Source: Antedon bifida | Lineage: Eukaryota; Echinodermata; Crinoidea; Comatulida; Antedonidae | DNA: 64,000 nt | NCBI GenBank assembly: GCA_963402885.1 | Contig: OY727096.1 | Span: 22,983,820 to 23,047,819, forward strand | Direction of reading: 5' to 3' | In this document: positions 38,065-51,100 of the stretch, one piece after another | Position numbering within the stretch: the first letter of the stretch is position 1 | Layout: the number at the start of each line of letters is the position of its first letter | Translations under genes and position numbers: made by a program | The notes under the pieces: generated by a model | The model's database searches: none | The model's input: the letters and a program-made list of their open reading frames with translations, nothing else | Told to the model about the DNA's origin: nothing

Positions 38065-38360
38065 GTAAAAGCATTTCCGGTCATTTTTTTGCTAAAAGTT
38101 GTGTTAGACCGAATATAAATATGTATATTCTGAACAATTTGACACCAAAACCAAATCTGTACGACAAGTGGTTGTTGAGATATAAGAACCACACATTTTT
38201 AACCTTTAATTGACTCCGGTTTTGGGCATGTTCGCCCCGGATAGCAAATTTGGCACATATCCCATGTTGTTCCTTGGGGTCAAATTATCCTATAACAGTT
38301 GAGATATTCTCTCCTAAATTAAATGCATACAAATCTGACCCAGGTCCTAGACTAATGACA

Positions 38361-39344
38361 AGTACAATGGATCACAACGAAACAAAAATCTACTCACAGA
38401 GTAGGCCTATAGGACATAAGGTATTGTGTCGGACAGCTTCCTTTCCTTTCCCTATCTACTTACTTAATTTCATCAGATCATGGAGCTATAGAATTATCTC
38501 TATGCTCTGACGACCAAGGCAATTAATCTAACTGTTAGATTTCCTTGAATGTTAGAACTGTCCCTCCGCTTTACCAACAGATCGTCATCAGTGTAGCACT
38601 TGTGGCTATAGGGCCTATATTACACTAGATAATATAAAATTCTTACTTTTAAGCAAGTCTATATTTTGCTGACCATCACAAAGCTTTTCGTCCGTATGTC
38701 AAAGATGAACTCAAACAGATCAAGTTTCGAGTCGGAATCAAAATTATCTGGCAAAATAGGTCGTTGTCGTGCTCAGTTTAACAACAGAGTGGTAAAATGT
38801 ATAAGGAACTTCGCTTTGATAAATCCCAACAATGGTGGGTAAAGGTTAATATGTATGCATCGCGTGATGTTTGTATAATCATGTTTTAGTTCCTACTTCC
38901 TTATTTCGATTCAATTAAAAGAAAAGTTACAACTTATTAAAATTAAAAACACATAATGTAAATTTAGTTTAAATTAAACTATGTTGAATGTAAACACATT
39001 AATCAGGATATCAATCATTATTGAATGGTCACATCAGCTTAATTTGCTCCATCATGGTTACTTGGACAAATGTACCTATAAATGTACATATCAGAACAAT
39101 TCAGACATTTTCGATTTTCCAATCACCGTGAATTTGGTGTGACGTCATGTGTGCATCGGAAACATTCAGCAAGTAGGCCTAAATATCCCTCCAATTGCTA
39201 AATTTACCAGTGGAAGTACTAGATAATCTAGTTTTACGGTGATGTGCGGTGATCAACACCTAGAAATCAGTTTTCACAAGTCCGCAATTAGTCGGATGAA
39301 TAAGGTAACCGATAATTAGTAGCTCTGTGGAACGGGTATTACAT
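38361..39344. other. NLR1 far-upstream region
   Basis: No gene. 38746-38885 (aaaataggtcgttgtcgtgc ... gtttgtataatcatg) resembles 53630-53765 and more weakly 52650-52740 upstream of NLR2. It therefore looks like the duplicated 5' flank of an NLR unit. Confidence 0.45.
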
Positions 39345-39445
39345 CACTATGTCGGTAGATTAGTCGGTCGGTAGATTGGTCGGTCGGTTGGTTGGTCGAT
39401 AAACACTAACTTGAGCACGCGACTGCAGCCATGTATATGGCCTTG
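39345..39445 (+). repeat. GGTCG-rich repeat, inverted partner of 53943-54056
   Basis: Contains ggtcggtcggttggttggtc, then aacactaacttgagcacgcg and actgcagccatgtatatggc. The reverse complement of the same three blocks, in the same order, is at 53943-54056. The two copies bracket the NLR2 gene. Confidence 0.88.
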
Positions 39446-39886
39446 TTAAATATATTTGACCAATATAATTTAGATATACTCTCCCGAGTCCGAGAATAGT
39501 ATGCACATTAATCTCATTTTCAATAAAGATAGTATACAAGAAAGATTTTTATATGCACTATGCACTATCACTATTTCAAGTTTAATTAATAATTTGTTCT
39601 TTTGATGTCATAATACATAGATTTACACAAACACTGTCTTCTTTTGTGAGATTCTCTCCATTATTTCCATATTTAATCATAATCTTATTTCATGTCAATT
39701 GCATTGTAATACATTTCATCTAAATAATTATTATACAATTTAATTTTGTATTGATACAACATAAAAGATTAGAATAAGATAAACAAACAATTACTGGTAA
39801 GTAATTTTATTTGTCATTAATAAAAAAAATTAGAAAATTTAGAAATTGGCACATATTTCATATATGATAATAATAACAATAAGTTA
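39446..39886. other. NLR2 3' flank
   Basis: Non-coding. 39472-39540 resembles 30000-30065 downstream of NLR1 (cgggaatagtatg-like words), showing that NLR flanks were copied with the gene. Confidence 0.45.
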
Positions 39887-40234
39887 TTAAAGATGTATTG
39901 TCCCCCAAAAACATGAAAAATGAAGATTAATTAAATCAGACTTTGAATAGGTTTTTTTGTAGTTTTAATAAAGTGAATCACATCCGTAGAAAAAACGGAA
40001 AGAAATAATGTTTTCAATTGTAAAATGACAAAATAAATGGTTAAATTCAACCAAAAATCCATTGGCTGGCAGCCAATTTGACCATTTTTTGTTTTTATAT
40101 TCTATTTTTTTCAGGTAAATACATTTTTTTTCGATCCAATTTTTGGTAGAAGTCAATAACTATTACATTAAAATGGCATATTCAACAACAAAAATTTAAA
40201 AAAATTATTTTTCAGGGGGACAATACATCTTTAA
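39887..40234. mobile_element. 348-bp MITE with TTAAAGATGTATTGTCCCCC ends
   Basis: Terminal inverted repeats ttaaagatgtattgtccccc and gggggacaatacatctttaa, 20 bp, perfect. The interior is AT-rich with no transposase. Whether the outer TTAA belongs to the element or is a duplicated target cannot be decided from one copy. Confidence 0.92.
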
Positions 40235-41041
40235 CACATTAATAATAAGTAACAGTTACATCTCAACAATTTGTCTGAATTATACAATAAGCCTTGTTTG
40301 AGTTAAGTTAAGACGGATCCGGGGAGAGACGGGCACCCGACCTGTCCCACTGGCCCCATCATCCTAGATTTTGATAAATAGTGTAGTGCAAAAGATAAAC
40401 CATCTCCCTGATTAAATTCAGCACTTTATTATACAACTTTTATTCCCTGCACCCTTCACATATTTAAAAATCACGAATCGATCTGCAATTCTTAATAACA
40501 TAAAAAAAAAAAATTCTGCTGTTACTGTACATTATAATATCATCAGTTACAAATTACATTAATTTCACTGTCTGAGATAGGGTTCACTATCTCGATCTAC
40601 ATTGAAACCAGATGAATGTTTTTACATCAATATTTAGTTATCATTTTAATTAGTACAAACCGATTGTTGCTTTTATACAAACAAAGCAACCAGCTCTTAT
40701 AACAGCAATCTTGATATTATACTGATTGCAATTAAGATTAATTGAAAGTGAATGTTTTAAGGTTGATATTATGTGACTATAATATAAAACTATTGCCTAA
40801 GGCATTACTTTTTCATTCATTTTTATTGTAATCTGTCGACCCCTCTCAGATTATGAGATTTACAATAACACTTATCAAGTACTGTATTAGAGAAGTATGT
40901 GTTAACAAAAGAAAGAGCATATTACTTAACATATAACACATTCAACATAAAATGAGCTGTACATTCTTCTTGCTTTGAAATATTTAAATAATCATTAAAT
41001 TCATGGCAGATAGGCAATGATGGTTTAGCCGTAAATTCTAT
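40235..41041. other. Intergenic DNA, no gene seen
   Basis: AT-rich apart from a short GC-rich patch at about 40312-40362 (gggagagacgggcacccgac). Nothing recognised. Confidence 0.4.
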
Positions 41042-41369
41042 GGTTAACTCAGTACAAACTACCTATTCAAACTGATATAAATGGTGGGCTTACTATATCA
41101 CCAGCTGCAACAAACTTAATTTATACATTCAAGTCAAATACTATTATTATTCCTTTGTACATTAAAATATGTATATACGTTTTTACGATAACATACAATG
41201 GTTAACTCAATACAAAATTACCTATACTAAAACACTCAAACTGATATAAATGGTAGGCTTACTATATTACCAGCTGCAACAAACTTAATTTATACATTCC
41301 AGTCAAATACTATTATTATTCCTGTGTACATTGACAAATATATATACGTTATTACGATAACATACAATG
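41042..41369. repeat. Direct duplication of about 160 bp
   Basis: Copies start at 41042 and 41200 with ggttaactca and share ccagctgcaacaaacttaat and gataacatacaatg. Moderately diverged. Confidence 0.88.
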
Positions 41370-42121
41370 ACGAACTGTTAAAAATTATTCAATTTATTTA
41401 TGCCATTTTAATACCTGCAAAAAGTAATAACTTGTAACAAGTTGTGATAAGATTTGCATTGTGTGAAGACAATTTTCTGGAAAATCTGCCAAGATTTCAT
41501 CTGTGCAGATGTGAAAAGGGTATAAGCAGTCGAACTTAAAAGCTCTCGCACACACGAGCGTAAATTATTGCTTTCTGAAAGTGCGACCATTTACTAATTA
41601 TCCCCGTCAAATCAATTAAATTTGAAACAATATAAGAACAAGTTAAAGTATTATGTTGCTCCTATACTGTACTCCTACTACTGCTACTGTGGCGCCATAT
41701 AATATTTGCTCTAGAGCTAGTATAGTAAAATCAGTTTTAGCAATTCTTTACTCCATGGGATTTCACGCGCATATATGATGTGTATTTTGGAGGCAATCTT
41801 TGATTTGAGGATGACCGCAGTGAATTTGCAACGGTACACCTCTGAATTATTTTTCCTAAGGGTGTAGGCTAACCAAAAAACTTGGTGTACTAAGTTTGTA
41901 GAGAGGTGGCGATGAGACATCTTAACGAAGTCTCATTTGGGCACTTGGAGCTCCGCTTATGTTTCATGCGCGCGGGTGGCTAAAAAGTTTAACTTTACAA
42001 GATTTGAATGAAATGAAAATCGCATTTTTTTCTCCTCTCACACATACATCAAGTGCTAGAATACTCAGTAAGTTTGCTTTGAATTTCACGCGCATTTATG
42101 TACGAATTTAAGATTCCGAAT
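41370..42121. other. NLR2 3' region, no gene seen
   Basis: Probably includes the NLR2 3' UTR at the right. Contains several cacgcgcat/gcgcgc words, GC-richer than the surroundings. No coding sequence supported. Confidence 0.4.
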
Positions 42122-45100
42122 TCAATTAAAATCAATTTCTCTCGTAGAACATTCTGCCTCCATGTGATTGAGTACGTCATCTGATAGATTGCAATTACTC
42201 ATGTCAAGCATCGTCAGCTTAGGGGCCATATTCAATAAAGAATCCAGTAAAGTTCTATCGATATCGAAGAGCTTATTACCAGGGATATCGAGTCCTTCTA
42301 ATGCCAATTTAACTTGTTCATCTGAACACTTTTTAATCATGTGATTTATTACGTCACCTGATAGATTGCAATTACTCATGTCAAGACTCATCAGCTTAGG
42401 AGACATACTCAATAAAGAACCCAGTAAAGAACCCAGTAAAGAACCCAGTAAAGTTCCATCGATATTATAGAGCTTATTACCAGGGATATCGAGCCTTTCT
42501 AATGCTAATTTAACTTGTTCAACTGAACACTTTTTAATCATGTCTTTCATTACGTCACCTGATAGATTGCAATTCCACATACAAAGCTTTCTCAGCTTAG
42601 GAGAAATAATCAATAAAGAACCCAGTAGAGTGCCATCAATGTTGTCAAGATTATTTTCAGAGACATCGAGCTCAGTTAATGCTAACTTCTTTGAACACAC
42701 TTGTTGAATCATGTTATTTATTACGTCACCTGATAGTTTGCAATTACTTATGTTAAGGCTCCACAGCTTAGGGAACATAATCAATACGGAACCCAGTAAA
42801 GTACCATCAATTGTGAGGAGAGTATTACAAGAAATATCGAGGCAACCTATAGCTAATTGAACTTGTTTACACTCTTTAATCATGTGATTGATTACTTCAC
42901 CTGATACATTGCATTTCCTCATGTAAAACCAGCTCAGCTTAGGAGACATAATCAATAAAGAACCCAGTAAAGTACCATCAATGTTGAAAAGATCATTACC
43001 AGAGATATCGAGTGAATCTAATGCTAATTGAACTTGTTTATCTAAACACTCTTCAACCATGCGATTCATTACGTCACCTGAGAGATTCTTAATCGTAACC
43101 TTGTTACATTTAGCTTCAATGCTTAAAATGTGTGCAATAACTTTTCCCTTGCACTCCGATGCCATCTTACTACAAAATGTATCCAAACTGTTGCGTCTAG
43201 TAAAATTCGGTTCTTTCATACAATAAAGTTTCTGAAGTAGACCTATGAAATGATCTTTACATTGTACACTTGGACTAATGTGGTTAATATACATTCTTAT
43301 GGAGTTAGATATATCAGCCATATTATGCTTTGTTATTTCTAAATCTTTGCTTGTCATGTGATTAATTAATGCATTTACCACAACATCTTCATGTTTTTTA
43401 GCCAAGTTTAAATTACTCGGCAGAGAGCGACATGTTGATAACTGATCTGTTATCCAATGCTGTAAAAACTTAACAGCGTTAGAACCAAGGAAGCCAATTG
43501 CAAACTCTCTCGCCATCTTTAAATACTCACTTTCCCTAATTACTTCCCATTCATTATCATCTAATGGTGTGAGTAATTGTCTTACATCTTTTGTGTATGC
43601 ATGCTCCATACCTTTACTTTCACATAATTTGTATAAGTAAAATCCTACCAATGACTCTACTATCAACTTGTGAGGAGGCATGAACATTTTTTCAAAGTTA
43701 GATTTTGAAATTGGTGCTTCTTCGTAAACAAATCCAAGTTGTAGGGCCATGTCAACCATATTATCTTTAATTGATAGTTTTTTCAAATCTTTTTTGTTTA
43801 TTGAAAGTTTATTTTTTTTCAAATTATTATACATAGATTTTCCTAACAAAATCATAGCATGTATATATTTGTCTGGAGTGTTTTCAAACCTAGAAATCTT
43901 ATCGCTTTCTGTTTGTTTGATAGACTGATTAAAAATAGTACGAAACATTTCTTTAAAAAGGTCAGTCTTATTTTTAGGAAGACTTTGATGGTCCTCCCAT
44001 AGAATACAGATTGAAAGAAGTAGCATTGGATTTTTGCACATTAAATATGCTTCTGGATAGTTCCCTCCGGTCATATACTGTGTGCCAATATCTAATTCCC
44101 TCTTAAGAGATTCTCCAAATTGTGGCTCTTTAACTTGCATAAAGTATTTGCCAATATACTTTACAATGCTCTCTTCACTAAATCCATTAACTCTTACGTG
44201 TATGTCGCTTGCTTTTTTGAATTCAGTTATGTTTTCTAATCGTGAAGTTACTATGACAATACTTTTCTCTAATTTTTTTTTTTTGAAAAGACTAATTACG
44301 CGTTGATTATCCAATCTTAATTCATCTAAACCATCTAATAACAACACAATTTTAACATCATGAGTCATTAGAAAATCTTCAATAGAATCTTTTGATAGTT
44401 TTGTACGCCTGCTGAAATCTTTCATATCCACTTGCTTTACAATCATATCTAAAATATCGTCATCCTTTTCTAAATCTCTTAGACTTAAAGGAAATACTAT
44501 TTTACCTTCAAATACTTTAAATGATTCGCCAGTAGCCCAATTGTATGATAAATACCTTAACATCGTAGTTTTACCAATACCGCCCTCCCCGTCAATAAGA
44601 ACTTTACAAGATTTGATTTGATTTGGTGTGGGTTCGATAAGCTTTACCAATTCTTCCAGTGTTGTTGGTTTATTTCTTGTATTGTTTTCCCCTACCTTGA
44701 GCAGTTCCATATCGGTAAACATCTGCGAAATGTCAACTGTATATTCTTTATTCATCGTTTCTGGTGTAAACTTACTGGCCTCGCTGCAGATGGTCTTTTG
44801 TTGTCGAAGCAGATATTTTTCTATCTTTTCTAAATGCAAAAATAAATAATAACTAGAATTTAATTCGTCACTTTGACGAATTATAGGTGATCATTTTTAT
44901 CATTTTACTGAAATTAATTTTTTTAAACATGCACGTACGTTAACATACGATCGGAAAATGTTGATGTATGCCATCCTATTATATGCTTATAGTGCTGAGT
45001 TGTGCCTATATGCCATATACAATATGTACACTATATACAGTGTAGCATAGGTGAAATTACGGGACACACATGTTCTAATTTTTTGGCATGATGACGTTAT

Positions 45101-48100
45101 CAAACTAAACTTTAAGATGACAATTTCGAAAGATAATTAATTGAGCAAAAAAATATAAGATTTTGAAAAAAATTTGGCACGTAGAAGCGCTGTGCGCGCT
45201 CTTTGAATTGTGTATAACTTTGACGAAAAATTTGAAAAAACTACTTTTTCAATTCAACTGGCCATATGTTAACGTCACAACATCCGATAGGCTTAATTTT
45301 TATATGAATTAATATCTACATTTCATCAGCTTTCATAATAAATTATAATCATCAAGGTAACCTTCAATTCTGAAGAGCTGTAAGATATTCAAATTTACTG
45401 CGAAGGTGAAATTACACGGCCTACGTTATTCAAGTTTTTACGCGTGATGACGTCATTAAAATGAAGATAGTGTCAACTCATGATAAAGATAATTAATTAA
45501 GCAAGCACATACTGAAAGTTGTGCGAAATTCGAGCACACATAACCAAGATGCGCTCTGTTGAATGTGATAATCTACACAAAAAGATAACAAATCCTAATT
45601 TTTAAATTCAAGTGGCCATTTGATGACGTCAAAACATTTTGTACGTAAAGTGTGTACATGAATTCATATCTACAACTCAATGGCTTCCAGAATAAGTTAA
45701 AAAAATCGGGGGTCATCTTGCATTCTGAAGAATTATTTTCATTTTAAAAAAGACCTATTTTTCACCATTTTCAGAACTTTTGTAAAATTAATATGCGCAT
45801 TTTGTCATTTTTAACGTGCTCGTATAGCGTTATTTTAAGTCGGAACTGACTCAAATTTGGTGAATGTACTAAGGATGGTGAGTAGAATGAGATTTGTAAA
45901 AAAAATTCATATTTTTTACGCTTTTTAAGTATCGCGCGCGCAAAAACGCATTTTTGCGCAGTAATTTTTTGAAACACGCAAATGGCCTAATTCATGCTCT
46001 AAATTGATCAAAACTTAATTTTGAGCGTTTTAAATTTTTAACGCGCGATATCACGCGCATGAACCTACGTGCGCGTGCGTTTTTATTTGCTAATATTTTT
46101 ACCCTTGACCTGAAGTTTACGTGTAGTGAATTTCATTAATATGTGATAATGAATTATGGAGATATGATTGATAATGTGATTTCGCAAAATGGCGTATAAA
46201 TGTCGTCACGGATGAGTGATCATGCTGGAAAGCTTATTAGGATTAAGTTATATTATTTGAAAGATATTCTGAAATTTTGGTAATCATTGACATTAAACTT
46301 TTTGAGATAATTGTTACACAAAATAGTGTACAGAAACAATAAAAAGAAAAAAAATAAAGATTTCATACAATAACAATAGGTGATCATTTAGCATTCTAAA
46401 TGATCACCTAATAACAATAATAATAAATACCTAAAATATAAAAAATTATTCAGATGAAATCGTAAACTGAATCTAATTTTATATAGCGTTATATTGTTAT
46501 TTTAAAATAATTATATTTTTGATATAATGATGCATCACCATACACATACATGATTGTTTGATTCTTTTTTAGACCTTGTCAATAACGTGCTTGTAATAAT
46601 AGAGGGCGACAAACATAATTTGTAATCAACCAGAAGAAAACTTTTGTTGAAAATATCCCAACAGAAGGCAGCAAACAGAAAATAAATTTATCACAATTGA
46701 ATAGGTTTTTAGGACGCAGATTTGGTCAAATCAACTCAACAAATTCATGAACGCTATTATATTTTTTGGAATCTACATACACTGTTATCGTAACATTCTT
46801 TTTTCCACTATAATAACAATAACATAGAATTGTCATTGATTATGAATGAAACTTGTTTGCTTGTGATTAGAAAAGTCTTAGCCTAATCAACAAAAATGCA
46901 GAAACACATAATTGTAATTCAGCATATATATTTGCAGGATATTTTTCGTCATGGATACTTCCTTTATGTTATGAACAGATACTTCAGATATTTTGTCTGC
47001 CTAATGACTTAGATATATTTGTTGCCGTCTGGTTATGTGTAAAAAATATAAACATAAAACAAAACGACTTAGGTTACTACAGGCACTTATCTTGGGTCAT
47101 ACTTATTTTATTCATATAAAATATAATTTGAATCATTGAATCGATGCAAACATTGTGGTTCAGTCCAGCAAAAAACAAAAATAGTTAATTAACTGTAAAC
47201 CGAAAAACAAAAAAATAATATGTTCAAGGCGATCACAGTTAATCATAACGAAAATAAATTATTCAAATCCGACCATTTGTCTATACATAAAAAAAAAATA
47301 GTGAATACTTTTTGGAGGGGAACATACTCTCCTCTTTTAATAAATCTTAGTTTTTTTTGAATTTTTAAACAATCTTGTGAGTCTAATCAAGCCAGAGTTA
47401 TTTGTAATTTGTCTTCATTAATTTGACTCTTCAAATAAAAACAAAATTACAGTTTGTGTGATTAAAATGTTTAAAACCTAACATTACCCCATAGTATGGG
47501 AGTAATTAATGCTCCTACCATGGACCTATAAATTAGATACCTGGAATATGTAGGCCTACATATTCTGTAGTTTAGTTTATGATTATATTTTTGTTCTGTA
47601 CAGTAGGCCAGACTATTTTACACAAAATGTTTACTACTGATTGTTAAACAAAAATATATATAAGATATTTTTACTAACCTGCTTCTGTAACCTCTGTTTG
47701 CTTTCCTTGTGCTTGGTTGCTAGTCGTTGACACTTAAATAAAATAAATAAATAAAAAGAGGAAACAATTGAATTTACAATGATTTATTGTGTTATTTGAT
47801 GACCATTATTGCTAATTTGTTTTCCACTGTTACGATTAAGAGTAATAAATGAATAATTGGTTAAAGCCTGGTTCAAACCTGAAAGAAGACGTAAAATGTA
47901 AAATAATTCGAAAATCGTATTTAGAATTGAACTGCGCCGACTTCCATTGCGAGAAACTTTCACTCACCTGTTCCTGATTTAAACTCTGCTTGAATTCCTT
48001 GTCCTTGGTTACTAGTTGTTGGCACTACAAATACATAAAACAAGAAAACAAAATGAATTTACAATGATTTATTGTGTTATTTGATGACCATTATTACTAA

Positions 48101-51100
48101 ATTGTTTTCCACTGTTACGATCAAGAGTAGCAAATGATTTTATGGTGATGATTTTAAATTCATTTATTTTACATTACATCAAATTTGTTAAAACCTGGCT
48201 CAAACACGAAAGAAGACGTAAAAATGTAAAATAATTCGAAAATCGTATATCGAATTGAACAGCGCCGATTTCTATTGCGTGAAACTTTCACTAACCTGTT
48301 TCTGATTTAAACTCTGTTTGAATTCCTTGTTCTTGGTTACTAGTTGTTGGTACTACAAATAGGCCTACATAAAAAAGAAGAAAAAACATTGAATTTACAA
48401 TGATTTATTGTGTTGTTTTGTTCAAATGACCATTATTAATATTGATTGGTTCACACCCGTTTTGTTAAATAGTGCAAAAATGTATTAATTTAGAATTAGC
48501 GCCAACTTCCATTTCGTGAAACTGAACAATGTGAATGGAGCTTTAATGTCTGTCATGTTCAGTGTTCAGTTTATAAGAAAAATAATTCACATTGAAAAAA
48601 CAGCTGTACAGTTATTCAGAAATGTATTCCAATTATAAACATTATTTTAGCTTGCGTCAAATTGCAATGAGGCCTAAAACGGTTTCCTGTAAACAATTTC
48701 AATCGACTATTTTAAAACGTAAAAATCAATCAATATAATGATAAATAAATAGATTAATATCCAGACATAAAATATCTTTGCTTGTTTGATCGTTACCGTA
48801 ATACATGCATAAATCTTTTTCAAATTTAAGGACAATTAGGAAATATAATTCTGTGACGTCCTGTTGCCTAAATTGAGTAAACAAGTTACATATCAACCAT
48901 ATGGGAATAAAACATACTCTCTGTATTGCTTGATGGTTCGGTTTCCCTCCTTGGTCGTTCAGGCCTACCTATAAAGAAATTGTTTAGTAAAATAGTTAGA
49001 TTATCAATTTTTGATGTATTCACTCTTTTACAACTAATAGAATATTTCTCGCACACCATTCTACTACCTATATCACCAGGGACGACCAACGACAAAATGT
49101 GCATAGGTCCTAGTTCATCACAAACCTATACTCTTTATTATTTATACTAAAAAACAATCATCAATTTACATTATAGCTTGATGATGCATTGCAATAAATT
49201 AGTGACACAATTCATGTAGCCATCCAGAATATTAACTTCCTAATGTGTTTGTTGGAAATATGTAAGAAATATATTCTATATAAAATGTGAAAACTGACAT
49301 CAAAGTTGCTTAAATTTAAAAGTAGAATATTGACACCAGAGCCCTATAAATATAAAACATACTTTTTTTATTGCTCCATGATGGTCCAGGTTCACTCCTT
49401 CGTCGTTTATTGTTTGGTCGTTTACCTATATAAAAAATGTGTTTTAGTATAGTTACAATATCAATTGTGATGAATAGTAATACTATAAAAATATTTTAAT
49501 ATATTAGCTGTGATATAATGTCATTGAACTACAGTTGAATTTTGCATTTATTATTACTGTATTATTGTTTTATTAGACAAAAAAGAATTAGAGAATTCAA
49601 AAATTAAAACGTAAATTAGAAAAAGGCCAATATATAAACAGTAGACAAGCATATTTGGTTTAATATTATTTTATCCATATAAAATTGTTGACAATTCATC
49701 ATTGAATCGGTGGCACATACTAAAAGGGAAAAACCTCCAAAATAAAACATTGTGAACTTTATTAAACCTAAGAACGGAAGTAAAATAATCCGTTTAATCC
49801 AATCCAGTTATGCTAAGAAAACAAATTATACAAATTTCACAATTTTTCTACAAAATGTATCAAAATAACAATTAGGAAGGGGTACAGACATTGCGCATTT
49901 AATAAACTTCATCACACAAAAAACATTACCGCATAATGTACAGAAATCTGTGATTTCATTTTGTTGATATAACCTTAAACATCAAACGAGCGCCACCACA
50001 AATAGGGTATTTTTTACTAACCTGCTTCTGTAACCTCTGTTTGCAATGCTAGTTCTTTGTTACTAGTCGTTTGCACTTCTAAATAAATAAATAAAAAGAT
50101 AGCAAAATGAATATGTATTGTACGGTACCTCACGAAAAACAATGGTTGGCAACATAAATTCATATGTGTTCCATTTTTATAAGAAATATTATTTACATCC
50201 ATTCAATTAAAAAAAAACATTTATTTCTCTTTCTTAATCGAATACAAGAATCAGTTAAATTGTATATGAAAGCCGAAGCTTGTGTCAGAATGCACTTACT
50301 ATGTATAAAACAGAAACGAAATAAAAAAGTTATGCAGCAGAACTATTTCCATATTACGCGTGTTTGAATAAAATGTAATAAATGTTGAGAAAATGACTTG
50401 CGCTGTAAATATTTTACTAAAAGCGTCGCATTTCTTCAAAACGACGCTGCTAATTTCCACTTTATACGGTAAAATATAATCAACTAAAAGCATTATGTGA
50501 AAGGGCTATCATTTCTGGGCTTACAGTGTACTTGTATTGTGACATTATTTTTTCTGAAAAAAGTTATAAGGTTATATCCAGACATGAAACGTTTTTTGCT
50601 TGTTTGTTTGTTTGATATCGTAGAACATAAATTATACTATAGGGCATCATGCATGGTGTTTAGATTTTAAAAAAAATATTGAACAGTTAATTGTTCTAAA
50701 CTTGATCCCCGCATTACCACATACCTTTGGTCAGGCATATTACCGTTGATTCCAGTCCAATTTGTTTTAGCCTGTTGGTAAATTCTTCAATTTTTTCTTT
50801 ACAAAGTATTTGTCGGTGTTCCAAATCTAGAATCATGCTCCAAGCATCTTCATAATTCGTTAAGGGATCATTGTAGAGTGAATCGATTTTCTTAATATCA
50901 GCCTTTGTCAGTCCATTTTCGAAATCTACAATTCTTTGTCGATATGGGGTTAAAATTGTAATTTCAACTTCACGAACTTCGAGAAGACATTGTTGGAGAT
51001 ATTTAATAACACCGAACGTTTGAGTTACCTTTATTGTTTCGTAAAGTATCTTAAGCTTTTCTGAACTTAATATTCCTGATTTCCTCAATTCATTCAGTAA

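Larger units (their letters stand above)
35787..38360. mobile_element. Foldback element of about 2.6 kb upstream of NLR1
   Basis: The two halves are inverted copies over more than 1 kb each. The left end reads tgtcatgtagtctaggacct and the right end is its near reverse complement (aggtcctagactaatgaca). Matching inner segments include ccggggcgaacatgccc (35908) against gggcatgttcgccccgg (38224), and so on toward an axis near 37.1 kb. The left half also contains an internal direct duplication of about 260 bp (about 36040-36300 and 36590-36840). No transposase or long open frame, so it is non-autonomous. It begins about 490 bp 5' of the NLR1 start codon. Confidence 0.93.

Noticed and set aside
38250-38510. 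86-codon open frame
   Set aside because: Mostly the right arm of the foldback element; composition follows the repeat.
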